Source of the DNA: Chitinophagaceae bacterium
GTDB taxonomy: Bacteria; Bacteroidota; Bacteroidia; Chitinophagales; Chitinophagaceae
Reading direction: 5' to 3'
NCBI GenBank assembly: GCA_016710745.1
Contig: JADJVB010000005.1
Location: forward strand, 558,001 to 622,000
DNA: 64,000 nucleotides
The position numbers and the translations under genes were made by a program. Shown piece by piece: positions 52,084 to 61,006 of the stretch (within the stretch, counting starts at the first letter, position 1; every line of letters starts with the position of its first letter). A model generated the notes under the pieces. That model was not told the DNA's origin. It did no database searches and saw only the letters and a list, made by a program, of their open reading frames with translations.

Positions 52084-52557
52084 ATGGCAAATAGCGATTC
52101 TCATATTCTGGATACACTGGATTTTGACATATTATCCATGCTGCAGGAAGATGGCAGGATGTCTTTCACGGTTATTGCCGAACGATTAAAAATTTCGGTT
52201 GGCACCGCCCGTACCAGGCTAAACAAACTAATTGAAGAGGGAACTGTAAATATTATTGGACGGGTAGATCCGGACAAAGTAGGTTTTCGTTGTTATGCTC
52301 ATATTGCCGTTTTTGTACGGCCTGCCACATTAAAAGAAAAAGTTGCGCAAAAAATTTCCAAATTACCCGAAGTGAGTTTCCTGGCCATGACGTCGGGCGA
52401 CTACGACCTGGAAGTAGATGTGATGTGCCGTGACAATAATCACCTGGTTGATTTTGTAAATGATATCAGTAAGATCGACGGTGTTAATCAAACCAAAACG
52501 ACTATTTACTTTAAGGTGTATAAATATGCACAACCCGATCTAAAGTTGCTGAAGTAA
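52084..52557 (+). CDS. Lrp/AsnC family transcriptional regulator
   Basis: 157 residues. HTH (residues 10-60): ILDTLDFDILSMLQEDGRMSF and AERLKISVGTARTRLNKLIEEG. RAM ligand-binding domain: GFRCYAHIAVFVRPATLKEK, VSFLAMTSGDYDLEVDVMCR, and IDGVNQTKTTIYFKVYKYA. It is divergent from the pyrimidine catabolism operon with a perfect palindrome in the gap, so it probably responds to a pathway compound (uracil, dihydrouracil or beta-alanine) and regulates both itself and the operon. Confidence 0.93.
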   Translation: MANSDSHILDTLDFDILSMLQEDGRMSFTVIAERLKISVGTARTRLNKLIEEGTVNIIGRVDPDKVGFRCYAHIAVFVRPATLKEKVAQKISKLPEVSFLAMTSGDYDLEVDVMCRDNNHLVDFVNDISKIDGVNQTKTTIYFKVYKYAQPDLKLLK

Positions 52558-52579
52558 CCGGATTTACTTTTTATAAAAG

Positions 52580-52653
52580 TCGGGATGGCTGGATTCAAAC
52601 CAGCGGCCTCTTCGTCCCGAACGAAGCGCGCTACCGGGCTGCGCTACATCCCG
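52580..52653 (-). tRNA. tRNA-Pro (anticodon CGG), atypical T-loop
   Basis: Minus strand CGGGATG...CATCCCG acceptor pairs, D-arm with CCGGTAGC, anticodon stem CTTCG/CGAAG with loop TTCGGGA (anticodon CGG). T-stem GCTGG/CCAGC. The T-loop is TTTGAAT rather than TTCGAAT, so position 56 is U instead of the near-invariant C. CCA is not encoded. Confidence 0.9.
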
Positions 52654-52708
52654 AAGAACTAAATTTTTCTTAAAGCTAAAAATTCTTTTTCAAAATCAAA
52701 AACGTTCA

Positions 52709-52742
52709 AAAACAAAAATGCCTTCCGTTTTATCGGAAGGCA
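52709..52742 (-). terminator. Intrinsic terminator downstream of tRNA-Pro(UGG)
   Basis: On the minus strand TGCCTTCCG/CGGAAGGCA forms a 9-bp stem with a 6-base loop, followed by TTTTTGTTTTTG. It separates the two proline tRNA genes. Confidence 0.8.
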
Positions 52743-52755
52743 ATTTGCTGATGTG

Positions 52756-52830
52756 TCGGGATGGCAAGATTCGAACTTGCGACCTCCTGGTCCCAAACCA
52801 GGCGCGATAACCGGGCTACGCTACATCCCG
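52756..52830 (-). tRNA. tRNA-Pro (anticodon TGG)
   Basis: Acceptor CGGGATG/CATCCCG, anticodon stem CCTGG/CCAGG with loop TTTGGGA (anticodon TGG), and T-arm GCAAG-TTCGAAT-CTTGC, all canonical. A terminator follows at 52709-52742. Confidence 0.94.
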
Positions 52831-52863
52831 AACTATTGGTTATCGATTTTTAAGAACACTCTT

Positions 52864-52953
<90 letters not shown>

Positions 52954-52991
52954 AAAATACCTATGTTGTTTTTATCTCACGCTTCCTATCG

Positions 52992-53282
52992 TCCGCCGGT
53001 TGGCGGAGCCTCACCTAAACTTACCCTCATTTTGTAAGGGGTGGCAAAAATACAATTCCAACAGTTAATACCCAAAACTAAATAGAGAATTAATACAAAT
53101 AATTCTGAAAAGATGAATATTGTGATTCCCCACATGGGTGCCCTTCAGCTTTGCTCAGGATAAACTGCTAATAAAGTTGATTATGGATTTTAAGATGTGC
53201 CAATAAAAAAGAGAATGGAATTAATCATTCTCTTTAAATATTTATTCTCCATAGTTCCCCCTTCAGGGGGCGGAGGGGGTTT
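52992..53282. other. Region between the tRNAs and dnaA
   Basis: It holds a 6-bp GC hairpin TCCGCC-GGTT-GGCGGA (52992-53007), the dnaA terminator at 53204-53235 and a C/G-tract repeat at 53253-53285. No gene is seen; the ORF running over 52753-53037 is tRNA-derived. Confidence 0.6.
53204..53235 (-). terminator. Intrinsic terminator of dnaA
   Basis: On the minus strand AAAGAGAATG/CATTCTCTTT (10-bp stem, 8-base loop) is followed by TTTTATTGG. It lies after the dnaA stop, past the repeat at 53253. Confidence 0.75.
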
Positions 53283-53285
53283 TTA
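53253..53285. repeat. C/G-tract repeat downstream of dnaA
   Basis: AGTTCCCCCTTCAGGGGGCG, then GAGGGGGTTTTT. It has the head AGTTCCCCC and the tail GGGGGCGGAGGGGGTT in common with the repeat at 55893-55941, which has a longer loop. It overlaps the dnaA stop. Confidence 0.75.
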
Positions 53286-54716
53286 CATAGCCGCCAAATG
53301 CACCTTTTGCTGCAGTTCCAGCACGCTTTCTTTAAACAGGCTGTCGGTATCCATCAGATCCTTAACCGTTTGACAACTGTGTATTACGGTTGTATGATCC
53401 CTGCCACCAAAATGCTCGCCAATGGTTTTTAATGAATTTTTGGTAAAAGCCTTTGCCAGGAACATGGTTATCTGCCTCGCCTGCACAATTTCACGTTTAC
53501 GTGTTTTTTGAAGCAGTTTATCATAAGGCACGTCAAAATATTCGCATACCATTTTCTGAATAGCATCGATGGTTATCTCCTTGCTGGATGATTTTACAAA
53601 ATTTCTAAGTACTTTCTTCGCCAATTCGAGGTCAATTTCCCTCTTATTGAGCGAAGATTGTGCCAACAATGAAATTAATGCCCCTTCCAGTTCACGAACG
53701 TTGCTGTTAATATTATAGGCAATGTACTTTACCACTTCGTGAGGCATCTCTAAACCATCATTCTTCATCTTTTTTTCCAGTATCTCAATCTTGGTATCAT
53801 AATCCGGCACCTGCAGATCGGCACTCAACCCCCAGCGGAACCTGCTTAACAGCCGTTCCTGAACCCCTTCGAGGTCTTTTGGCGGCTTATCGCTGGTTAA
53901 TATCAACTGCTTACCACTTTGGTGCAAATGATTAAATATAGAGAAAAAGGCATCCTGCGATTTCTCGGCACGGTTAAAAAACTGCACATCATCTATAATA
54001 AGTACGTCTATTAACTGGTAAAAATGTATAAAATCGTTGATAGCCCCATTTCGGCCATGATCAATAAACTGGTTGATGAACTTTTCCGAGCTTACATATA
54101 ATACCACTTTGTTACCATGCAGCCTTTTTACCTCATTCCCGATTGCCTGGGCCAAATGGGTTTTACCCAAACCTACGCCACCATAAATAACCAACGGATT
54201 AAAAGAAGTGGTTCCCGGCTTTTCGGCAACTGTTTTTCCTGCACGGCGGGCTACCCGGTTACAATCTCCTTCTATAAAGGCATCAAATGTATAGGCATGA
54301 TTTAACTGCGGGTCAATCTGCATTTTTTTAAGCCCTGGAATGACAAAGGGATTTTTTACAGGATTATTTATGACGAGCGGAAAATCCATTTCGTTATTTG
54401 AATATGATTTGTAACCCTGCCCCGGAACATCTACGGTTTGTGGTTTGTTTTTACTGTTCCCACTGTCTACCATAATGCGATACTCGAGCCTCGCTTCTTT
54501 TCCTAATTCTCTTTTTAATGTTTTAGCAAGCAGGGAAACATAATGTTCTTCAAGATACTCATAAAAAAACTGACTGGGTACCTGAATGGTAAGTATTTTT
54601 TCTTTTAATGCAACAGCCTTGATCGGCTCGAACCAGGTTTTAAAATGCTGCCACTCTACGATGTCTTTGATTATCTCTAAACAATTAGTCCAAACTTTGT
54701 CAAAAGCTTTCTCCAT
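53283..54716 (-). CDS. dnaA: Chromosomal replication initiator DnaA
   Basis: 477 residues. Domain I (EKAFDKVWTNCLEIIKDIVEWQHF...), a linker with an unusual GYKSYSNNEMDF stretch, the AAA+ domain with Walker A YGGVGLGKTHLAQAIG near 180, Walker B VLIIDDVQFF, sensor motifs, and domain IV with the DnaA box-binding signature GRDHTTVIHSCQTVKDL. The first gene-free stretch of about 790 bp upstream could hold regulatory sites. Confidence 0.96.
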   Translation of the reverse strand: MEKAFDKVWTNCLEIIKDIVEWQHFKTWFEPIKAVALKEKILTIQVPSQFFYEYLEEHYVSLLAKTLKRELGKEARLEYRIMVDSGNSKNKPQTVDVPGQGYKSYSNNEMDFPLVINNPVKNPFVIPGLKKMQIDPQLNHAYTFDAFIEGDCNRVARRAGKTVAEKPGTTSFNPLVIYGGVGLGKTHLAQAIGNEVKRLHGNKVVLYVSSEKFINQFIDHGRNGAINDFIHFYQLIDVLIIDDVQFFNRAEKSQDAFFSIFNHLHQSGKQLILTSDKPPKDLEGVQERLLSRFRWGLSADLQVPDYDTKIEILEKKMKNDGLEMPHEVVKYIAYNINSNVRELEGALISLLAQSSLNKREIDLELAKKVLRNFVKSSSKEITIDAIQKMVCEYFDVPYDKLLQKTRKREIVQARQITMFLAKAFTKNSLKTIGEHFGGRDHTTVIHSCQTVKDLMDTDSLFKESVLELQQKVHLAAM

Positions 54717-55505
54717 TAGTTCTGTAGCAATTTATATATCGAGTTAAGAATGTTTTCCCCTGTTGTCTTGCCGGCTAAAAATCCATTTCTCCTGAATTTA
54801 AAAAAAAACCCGCAGGACAGCGAATATCGAATAAAATGTTGAAAAAAAAATTTTTTATTCACTTGTTTTTTTCGAAGCAACCACAGTATCTGTATTTGAC
54901 CGGCTTTAACCGGTATACCCAAAAATCCAAAAAGCCACACTTTTCAAAATCAAGCCTCCCAACCGGCTTGATTTACAGGTAAACGGGCTTCTCTTTTTTC
55001 TTAAAAAATAGCAGGCTAACACCAGGAAAAACGACCCCAAATTTTAGCAACCGGCTCCCGAAAAATAAAAGCCCAAATGCGGTTAAACAACCATATGGCC
55101 GGTTAATCCCTGTCAAAGCAGGCTTTTTAAAGCCAGCTGATTTTTATTTATTCACACCCTGATCAACAGCGTCAATCAAAATCGTTGGCGATACAACAGC
55201 CCCATGTACCTCAACCAGATGAAAAATAATTTGATCTAGTTGTATAAAATTTTCAACCTGCTTTCATCAAATTCACTCATCTGCTATGTATATTGCCTGT
55301 TTTTATTTTGCCCACGCCCTGCAAAAAAAGCATCGAACAAATACATGCAGGTCATCAGCCGGGAATCAGGATATTCCATTTCAATAATAAATCTCCTTCA
55401 CCGGTGAAACATAAGGAAGGTACCTTTTTTCCTGATAAAGAAAGAATGAAATCAATAATTATTATGAGTAAAAATATATTTACTTTTGAGCTATAAATTA
55501 TTAAT
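54717..55505. other. Region upstream of dnaA with DnaA-box-like sites and repeated AACCGGCT
   Basis: One exact TTATTCACA (TTATNCACA consensus) lies at 55148-55156 and a one-mismatch TTATTCACT at 54855-54863. Related strings AACCGGCT or GACCGGCT recur near 54898, 54952 and 55030, with a GGCCGGTT at about 55099. Several short hairpins such as CAAGCC/GGCTTG occur. Too few DnaA boxes are seen to call an origin with confidence. Confidence 0.4.
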
Positions 55506-55892
55506 ATGAGTTATGAACTTACAGGCAAGCTGGTTGCCAAATACGATACTGTACAGAAAACAGAAACTTTTAAAACCCGCGAATTTGCGGTTGAAAAATC
55601 GGAAGATATCAACGGCCGTACCATCACCAATTACGTTAAATTTCAATGTATTCAGGATAAAACGACGATCATTGACCGGGTTAATATAGGTGATGAGATT
55701 AAAGTGTATTTTAACATCAAGGGCAGCAAATGGGAAAGAGACGGGAAAGTTAACTACATCACCAACCTGGATGCCTGGCGAATTGAACAGATACTCCAAT
55801 CCGGAACACAAAATTCCGGCAGTGATTACCTTGAACCTTTGGATACGTTTTCAGCTACACCGCCGGATGCGGTAGATGATCTGCCGTTTTAA
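55506..55892 (+). CDS. DUF3127 protein with SSB-like C-terminal tail
   Basis: 128 residues. An OB-fold core: SYELTGKLVAKYDTVQKTET, FKTREFAVEKSEDINGRTIT, YVKFQCIQDKTTIIDRVNIG, VYFNIKGSKWERDGKVNYIT. The C-terminus ends PPDAVDDLPF, which has the acidic-hydrophobic tip (DDxPF) of single-strand-binding protein tails. That supports binding to single-stranded DNA and to replication partners; a small relative of SSB. It lies upstream of dnaA's divergent region. Confidence 0.85.
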   Translation: MSYELTGKLVAKYDTVQKTETFKTREFAVEKSEDINGRTITNYVKFQCIQDKTTIIDRVNIGDEIKVYFNIKGSKWERDGKVNYITNLDAWRIEQILQSGTQNSGSDYLEPLDTFSATPPDAVDDLPF

Positions 55893-55941
55893 CCCCCTCC
55901 GCCCCCGGTACGCAGGATTCTGTGAAATGGGGGAACTGGAG
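55893..55941. repeat. C/G-tract repeat with extended loop
   Basis: On the minus strand: AGTTCCCCC, a 27-base loop, then GGGGGCGGAGGGGGTT. The tails match the copy at 53253-53285. It directly follows the DUF3127 stop. Confidence 0.7.
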
Positions 55942-55988
55942 AATACCGATTTCTACAGTTTCCTGTTTTTTGGATAAACACCAAACGC

Positions 55989-57595
55989 ATGCAACAAAAA
56001 GTAACATTAAAACTGCTCCCCTCAGCAGCAGCCGATGAATTGGCTGTAAAAAAACTGATCGCCAACTTTACCGGTAAAAAACAAAGCTCGGTCACGGGCT
56101 ACCATATTCTCAAACAATCGATCGATGCCAGGGCAAAAACAATCTGGACCAATATAACGGTAAACGCTTTTATCGACGAACCTTTTATTAACAGGTCGAT
56201 ACAATCATTTCAATTTAAAGATGTAAACCAGGCAAATAAAAGGGTGGTCATTATTGGTGCCGGACCCGCAGGACTTTTTGCCGCCCTGTATTTAATAGAA
56301 CAGGGTATCAAACCCATAATCCTGGAAAGAGGTAAAGATGTACGATCGCGGCGAAGAGACCTGGCAATCCTTAATAAAGAGGGCATCATTAACCCGGAGA
56401 GTAATTATTGTTTTGGCGAAGGCGGTGCCGGCACCTACAGTGATGGTAAATTATACACCCGCAGCAACAAAAGAGGTGATATAGACCGTATACTCCATTT
56501 ATTTGTGCGGTTTGGCGCAGAAGAAAAAATTCTTTACGAATCGCATCCCCATATTGGTACCAACAAACTGCCGCAGATCATCACCGCTATGCGGCAGCAG
56601 ATCATTGACTGCGGTGGTGAATTTTTGTTTGAAAAAAAACTGGTTGACCTAAATATTGAAAAGGCCCGGATCACTGCTGTGCAAACCAATGACGGGAATC
56701 GTTTTGAAGCCGATGCATTTATACTGGCTACCGGGCATAGTGCCCGGGATATTTTTGAACTCCTGCAGCAAAAACAGGTATTCATGGAAGCCAAAGGTTT
56801 TGCCTTGGGCGTACGAATTGAGCACCCCCAGGAATTGATTGATAATATTCAATACCATTGCCCGGTAAGAGACGAACACTTACCACCAGCTTCCTATGCG
56901 CTGGTAAAACAGGTTAACGACCGGGGTGTTTTTTCCTTTTGCATGTGTCCGGGTGGCATTATTGCCCCGGCGGCAACAGCAGCGGGCGAAGTGGTGGTGA
57001 ATGGCTGGAGCCCTTCTAAAAGAAACAATCCTTTTGCCAATAGCGGCGTGGTGGTTCAGGTTGAACCGGCAGATGCTTTTGCAGAATTAAAAGCAGCAGG
57101 CATGAAACGGGTGGAAGAAAAAGATCCTTTGTTATTGTTGCGGTTTCAGCAATTGGTAGAGCAAAATTGCTACCAGGCGGGCGGAGGAAAATTTGTTGCA
57201 CCCGCCCAGCGAATGGTTGATTTTTGTGAGGGAAAGCTATCCGCTTCGCTGCCGTTGAATTCGTATTTACCCGGGTTGCGATCCACCGGATTACAAAACG
57301 TATTGCCAGGATTCATTTATCAATCGCTTGCTGCCGGTTTTAGATTCTTTGGTAAAAATTGTCTGTTGAACCGGGTGGAAGGGGATATTATACCAATGAA
57401 GCCGTAGTGGTAGCAACCGAAAGCCGCACTTCCTCGCCCGTTCGTATTCCACGCAACAGCGAAAATCTGGCGCACCCCCAAATCACAAACCTGTATCCCT
57501 GCGGCGAAGGGGCTGGCTATGCCGGTGGCATAGTAAGCGCTGCCATGGATGGGGAACGGGTGGCCAGCCAATTGGCAAAAATTTTGATCAGCTAA
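55989..57595 (+). CDS. FAD-dependent oxidoreductase, apparent frameshift
   Basis: Joined length is about 535 residues. The FAD motif VVIIGAGPAGLFAALYLIEQG lies near residue 87 after an N-terminal extension, and YCFGEGGAGTYSDGKLYTR and FILATGHSARDIFELL are typical of the uncharacterised dehydrogenase family. The first frame ends at 57407 with GKNCLLNRVEG. The conserved tail GYYTNEAVVVATESRT, SSPVRIPRNS and CGEGAGYAGGIVSAAMDGER continues in a different frame from 57359. Restoring one A to the five-A run at 57354-57358 rejoins them (GKKLSVEPGGRGYYTNEA). Substrate unknown. Confidence 0.88.
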
Positions 57596-57673
57596 TATCT
57601 CCGTTGATAATATTGACTTTTATAATCCTGTGTTCATGCCTACATTTGCGTTTGCTAAACAATCTTACATACT

Positions 57674-58600
57674 ATGAATATCTTAGAAGTACACAATCTT
57701 AAAAAATATTTTGCTACTCAGAAAGCGGTGGATGGCATCAGCATGCAGGTTAAGGAAGGCAGTATTTTTGGACTGCTGGGCCCCAATGGAGCCGGTAAAA
57801 CCACTTTGCTGCGTATGATCACCGGAATTTTTTACCAGGATAGTGGCGAAATTATCTTCCATGGCAAAAAATTCGACCCAGAAAAAGATGTGGAACATAT
57901 TGGTTACATGCCCGAAGAAAGGGGACTCTATAAAAAAATGAAGATTGGTGAGCAGGCCATTTACCTGGCACAACTGAAAGGCCTGAGCAAAGCAGACGCC
58001 CGCACAAAGATCAGGCATTGGTTCGAAAAACTGGAGATGGAAAGCTGGTGGAACAAAAAAGTAGAAGACCTCAGCAAGGGCATGAGCCAAAAGCTGCAAT
58101 TTGTAACAACCGTTTTGCATAACCCGAAGCTGATCATATTGGATGAACCGTTCAGCGGCCTCGATCCGGTGAATGCCAATTTGATCAAAGATGAAATCTA
58201 TAACCTCGCAAAAAACGGCGCTACCGTTATCTTCAGCACACACCGCATGGAACAGGTTGAAGAAATTTGCGAGCATATTGTTTTGGTAAATAAGGGACAG
58301 AAAATACTGGACGGCAAACTGGCTGATATCAAAAATGATTTCAAAGAAAACATTTACCAGATTAATGCAAACGCCATTCCCGACCAGTTGATCAATTCTT
58401 TGTTTGACATCGAAAAACAAACTCAACAAAAGCTTTTGATAAAACTGAAAGAAGGCACCAAAACAAATGATGTATTGCAATATTTTATTAACGAAAACAT
58501 CGAGCTGCATTCGTTCAATGAAGTATTACCCTCGTTGAACGAAATTTTCATCGGCCTGGTAGAAGGTACGGCAACAGCCCGGCAATTTCAAAAGATCTAA
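57674..58600 (+). CDS. ABC transporter ATP-binding protein, NatA-like
   Basis: 308 residues. Walker A GPNGAGKTTLLRMITG near 36, the Q-loop segment GYMPEERGLYKKM, signature LSKGMSQKLQFV, Walker B KLIILDEPFSGLDP, and the switch His in FSTHRMEQVEEI. A C-terminal domain (residues 225-300) is characteristic of NatA/DrrA-type exporters. It is followed after 21 bp by a membrane partner. Substrate is unknown; sodium or toxin export are family precedents. Confidence 0.92.
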   Translation: MNILEVHNLKKYFATQKAVDGISMQVKEGSIFGLLGPNGAGKTTLLRMITGIFYQDSGEIIFHGKKFDPEKDVEHIGYMPEERGLYKKMKIGEQAIYLAQLKGLSKADARTKIRHWFEKLEMESWWNKKVEDLSKGMSQKLQFVTTVLHNPKLIILDEPFSGLDPVNANLIKDEIYNLAKNGATVIFSTHRMEQVEEICEHIVLVNKGQKILDGKLADIKNDFKENIYQINANAIPDQLINSLFDIEKQTQQKLLIKLKEGTKTNDVLQYFINENIELHSFNEVLPSLNEIFIGLVEGTATARQFQKI

Positions 58601-58621
58601 AAAATAGTACAATTAACAATT

Positions 58622-59890
58622 ATGAGCAAGACCCTGTTAATACTTAAAAGAGAATACACAACCCGTGTTAAAAAGAAAGCTTTTTTGATCACCACCATCA
58701 TGTTTCCGGTGTTGTACATTGGGTTGATATTTGGAACGGGCTACCTGGGCAGCCGGGCTAAACAAAAACTTGATATTGCGTTACTTGACCAATCGGGGTA
58801 TTTCACCGACAGTTCACTGGCAGCGGTAAACCGGATGGACAGCAGTACCCTTTTCACCAGTGTTACCGATACTTCTATTCAAAGCAATTACAAAAAAGAA
58901 GGCTATGATGGCTACATTATCATGCCGGCCCTGAACTGGCAAACCGGAATGAAAAACATAAAATTCATAACAGATAAAACACATGGCTCCGGTACCGAAA
59001 GTATGATCGGGAATAAACTCAATATCATCTGGAGTGAAATGGTGAATGAAAAACTGGGTATTGATACGGAGAAGAAAACCGTACTGAGCTCGAGCAGTAT
59101 ATCGATCAAAGAAGAAAATGAGCAAAATAAAAATGCCAACTCCAAGGTGTCGGCCACGATCGGCTATGCCTGTGGTTTTTTAATTTATTTTATTCTGCTG
59201 ATCTATGGCTCTCAGGTAATGTTGGGTGTTATGGAAGAAAAAACCAACCGTATTGCTGAGGTGGTTGTATCGTCGGTAAAACCCTTTCAGTTAATGCTGG
59301 GCAAAATACTGGGGATCAGTTTAGTGGCCCTCACCCAATTTTTAATTTGGGTAGCCTGCATCTTTTTAGTTTACTCCGTGGGCAAATACCTGGGCTCGGG
59401 CAATGCGGTGGCCAGTGCCCTGGTAGAGGGCATTCAACAATCCTTCGCCAGCATAAATCTGCCGCTGATACTGGTTTGCTTTGCTTTTTATTTTATGGGT
59501 GGATTTTTCTTTTATGCTTCCCTGTATGCTGCTGTGGGCAGTGCTATTAATGAAGACGTACGGGAAGCACAGTCGCTCAGTTTTCCGATCACCTTATTGG
59601 TCATTTTTGCCATTTTTATGATGACCATTGCGATACAGGATCCCAGCGGGCCCATTGCCGTATGGGGAAGTATTATCCCTTTTACATCGCCCATCGTAAT
59701 GATGGCCAGGCTTCCATTTGGTGTTCCGGGTACCGTGCCCGTTTGGCAATTGGCTTTGTCGATGTCGCTGTTGATCATCGGGTTTCTGTTTTCTACCTGG
59801 GTGGCCGCAAAAATATACCGAACCGGTATATTGATGTATGGTAAAAAACCCAGCTGGAAAGAAATGTTGAAATGGGCATTCCGAAAATAA
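58622..59890 (+). CDS. ABC transporter permease, NatB-like
   Basis: 422 residues. One N-terminal span (FLITTIMFPVLYIGLIFGTGY), a large extracytoplasmic loop of 130 residues, then five spans with LIYGSQVMLGVMEEKTNRIAEVVVSSVKPFQLMLGKI and the C-terminal FSTWVAAKIYRTGILMYGKKPSWKEM. These are typical of ABC2 membrane proteins such as NatB. It shares an operon with the ATP-binding gene. A strong bidirectional terminator follows. Confidence 0.92.
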   Translation: MSKTLLILKREYTTRVKKKAFLITTIMFPVLYIGLIFGTGYLGSRAKQKLDIALLDQSGYFTDSSLAAVNRMDSSTLFTSVTDTSIQSNYKKEGYDGYIIMPALNWQTGMKNIKFITDKTHGSGTESMIGNKLNIIWSEMVNEKLGIDTEKKTVLSSSSISIKEENEQNKNANSKVSATIGYACGFLIYFILLIYGSQVMLGVMEEKTNRIAEVVVSSVKPFQLMLGKILGISLVALTQFLIWVACIFLVYSVGKYLGSGNAVASALVEGIQQSFASINLPLILVCFAFYFMGGFFFYASLYAAVGSAINEDVREAQSLSFPITLLVIFAIFMMTIAIQDPSGPIAVWGSIIPFTSPIVMMARLPFGVPGTVPVWQLALSMSLLIIGFLFSTWVAAKIYRTGILMYGKKPSWKEMLKWAFRK

Positions 59891-59893
59891 CGG

Positions 59894-59934
59894 TAAATAA
59901 AGAAGCCGCTTTGATAAAGCGGCTTCTTTATTTA
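59894..59934. terminator. Perfect 19-bp bidirectional terminator
   Basis: TAAATAAAGAAGCCGCTTT (59894-59912) and its exact complement (59916-59934) are separated by three bases. Both sides have T-rich flanks. It ends both the NatAB-like operon and the convergent polysaccharide genes; the stop of the latter overlaps the right arm. Confidence 0.9.
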
Positions 59935-60984
59935 CAGATCAGTTTTTTCAACAGGCACGATATCCACTTCTTTGGGTTTAGAAGCTTTTTCGATGGCCCG
60001 GTTTAACTCTTCAGCGAGATATTTATTGATTATTTTCCAGCTCACCAGTAAGATCCCAATTATTGAGCCCAGCATCAAGCCAATGATCACATACATCATG
60101 GTAGATTTTTGCAGGGTATCAAATGGCGGTTCAGGCCGGTCGAGCGGTTCAATGATGGGTGTTTCTTTTTGCAGCCGGTAAGCAGCCGATTCGCGGTTAT
60201 TAACCGCATAATAGTACTGCGATTGTACCGTTGCCTTGTCCTGCGCCAGGTTTATTTTTGGTAAACTGTATCTTTTTAATTCATCGTTGGTAAAAAAAGT
60301 ACTTTCATCAAGCGCTATGGCTTTTTTATCCAGGGCATTCAAAACCAAAAGCAGGGAGTCGGCTTTTCTAACTGCAAATTCATAATCGATCTGTGCTTTT
60401 TTCTTTTTCAGGTCAATGTAAAAATCCGACAACTTTTCAATATATACATAACTCACTTCCCTTACCAGATCGGGATCGCTGTTTGTGAAAAAAAGCTCGA
60501 GAATTCCGTTTTTATTGATCTTGGCCACAAAAGCGCCTTTCAGCAGGTTGCTGGCTATATTAATTTGCGCCAGGCTGTCCCTCGGCGCAGCAATAGCCTC
60601 ATTTTGCATAAAACCCACATGCTTGTTATTTTCACTAATCATCAATTCCGATATGGTTTTATTTTGCATCGATGGAATTCGAACCATGGCCACGGCCTCC
60701 CGGGTTCGGCGACTGGTAGCAAGTTCTACAATATTAATAGAGGCATCACCGGTAAATGATTTGGTTGCATCGCCAAGGCCCAGTAAGCTGCTGATGGTTG
60801 AACCGGGACTGGTTTCGGCAGTACCATTTAAAGGGAAAACGGTGGCTTTAGACGTGAACAGCAATACACTTTGCTTAGCCATATAATAGAAAAACCCGCC
60901 GAACAAAGCAGCAATGATCACGATCACCCAGCTATACTTTTTCAGCCTGAATAAAAGCTGCTTGATAAGTTCGATACTGTTCAT
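59932..60984 (-). CDS. Wzz/GNVR-type polysaccharide chain-length protein
   Basis: 350 residues from the ATG at 60984; an upstream GTG codon is an alternative. Two membrane segments flank a periplasmic domain: YSWVIVIIAALFGGFFYYMA near 18-37 and YVIIGLMLGSIIGILLVSW near 300. The interior is helical with a coiled region (DFYIDLKKKKAQIDYEFAVRKAD) and ends with PPFDTLQKST before the second span (the conserved Pro-rich region). No tyrosine kinase domain follows. It is the polysaccharide co-polymerase partner of the SLBB export protein, 22 bp downstream. Confidence 0.85.
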   Translation of the reverse strand: MNSIELIKQLLFRLKKYSWVIVIIAALFGGFFYYMAKQSVLLFTSKATVFPLNGTAETSPGSTISSLLGLGDATKSFTGDASINIVELATSRRTREAVAMVRIPSMQNKTISELMISENNKHVGFMQNEAIAAPRDSLAQINIASNLLKGAFVAKINKNGILELFFTNSDPDLVREVSYVYIEKLSDFYIDLKKKKAQIDYEFAVRKADSLLLVLNALDKKAIALDESTFFTNDELKRYSLPKINLAQDKATVQSQYYYAVNNRESAAYRLQKETPIIEPLDRPEPPFDTLQKSTMMYVIIGLMLGSIIGILLVSWKIINKYLAEELNRAIEKASKPKEVDIVPVEKTDL

Positions 60985-61006
60985 GTACACTGTTATTTAA
61001 AAAGAA

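Noticed and set aside
54717..55505. Chromosomal origin
   Set aside because: Only one exact DnaA box is seen and no AT-rich 13-mers are arranged with it, so the region is described only as upstream of dnaA.
57683..58510. 275-codon minus-strand ORF opposite the NatA-like gene
   Set aside because: Antisense to a protein with intact Walker and signature motifs.
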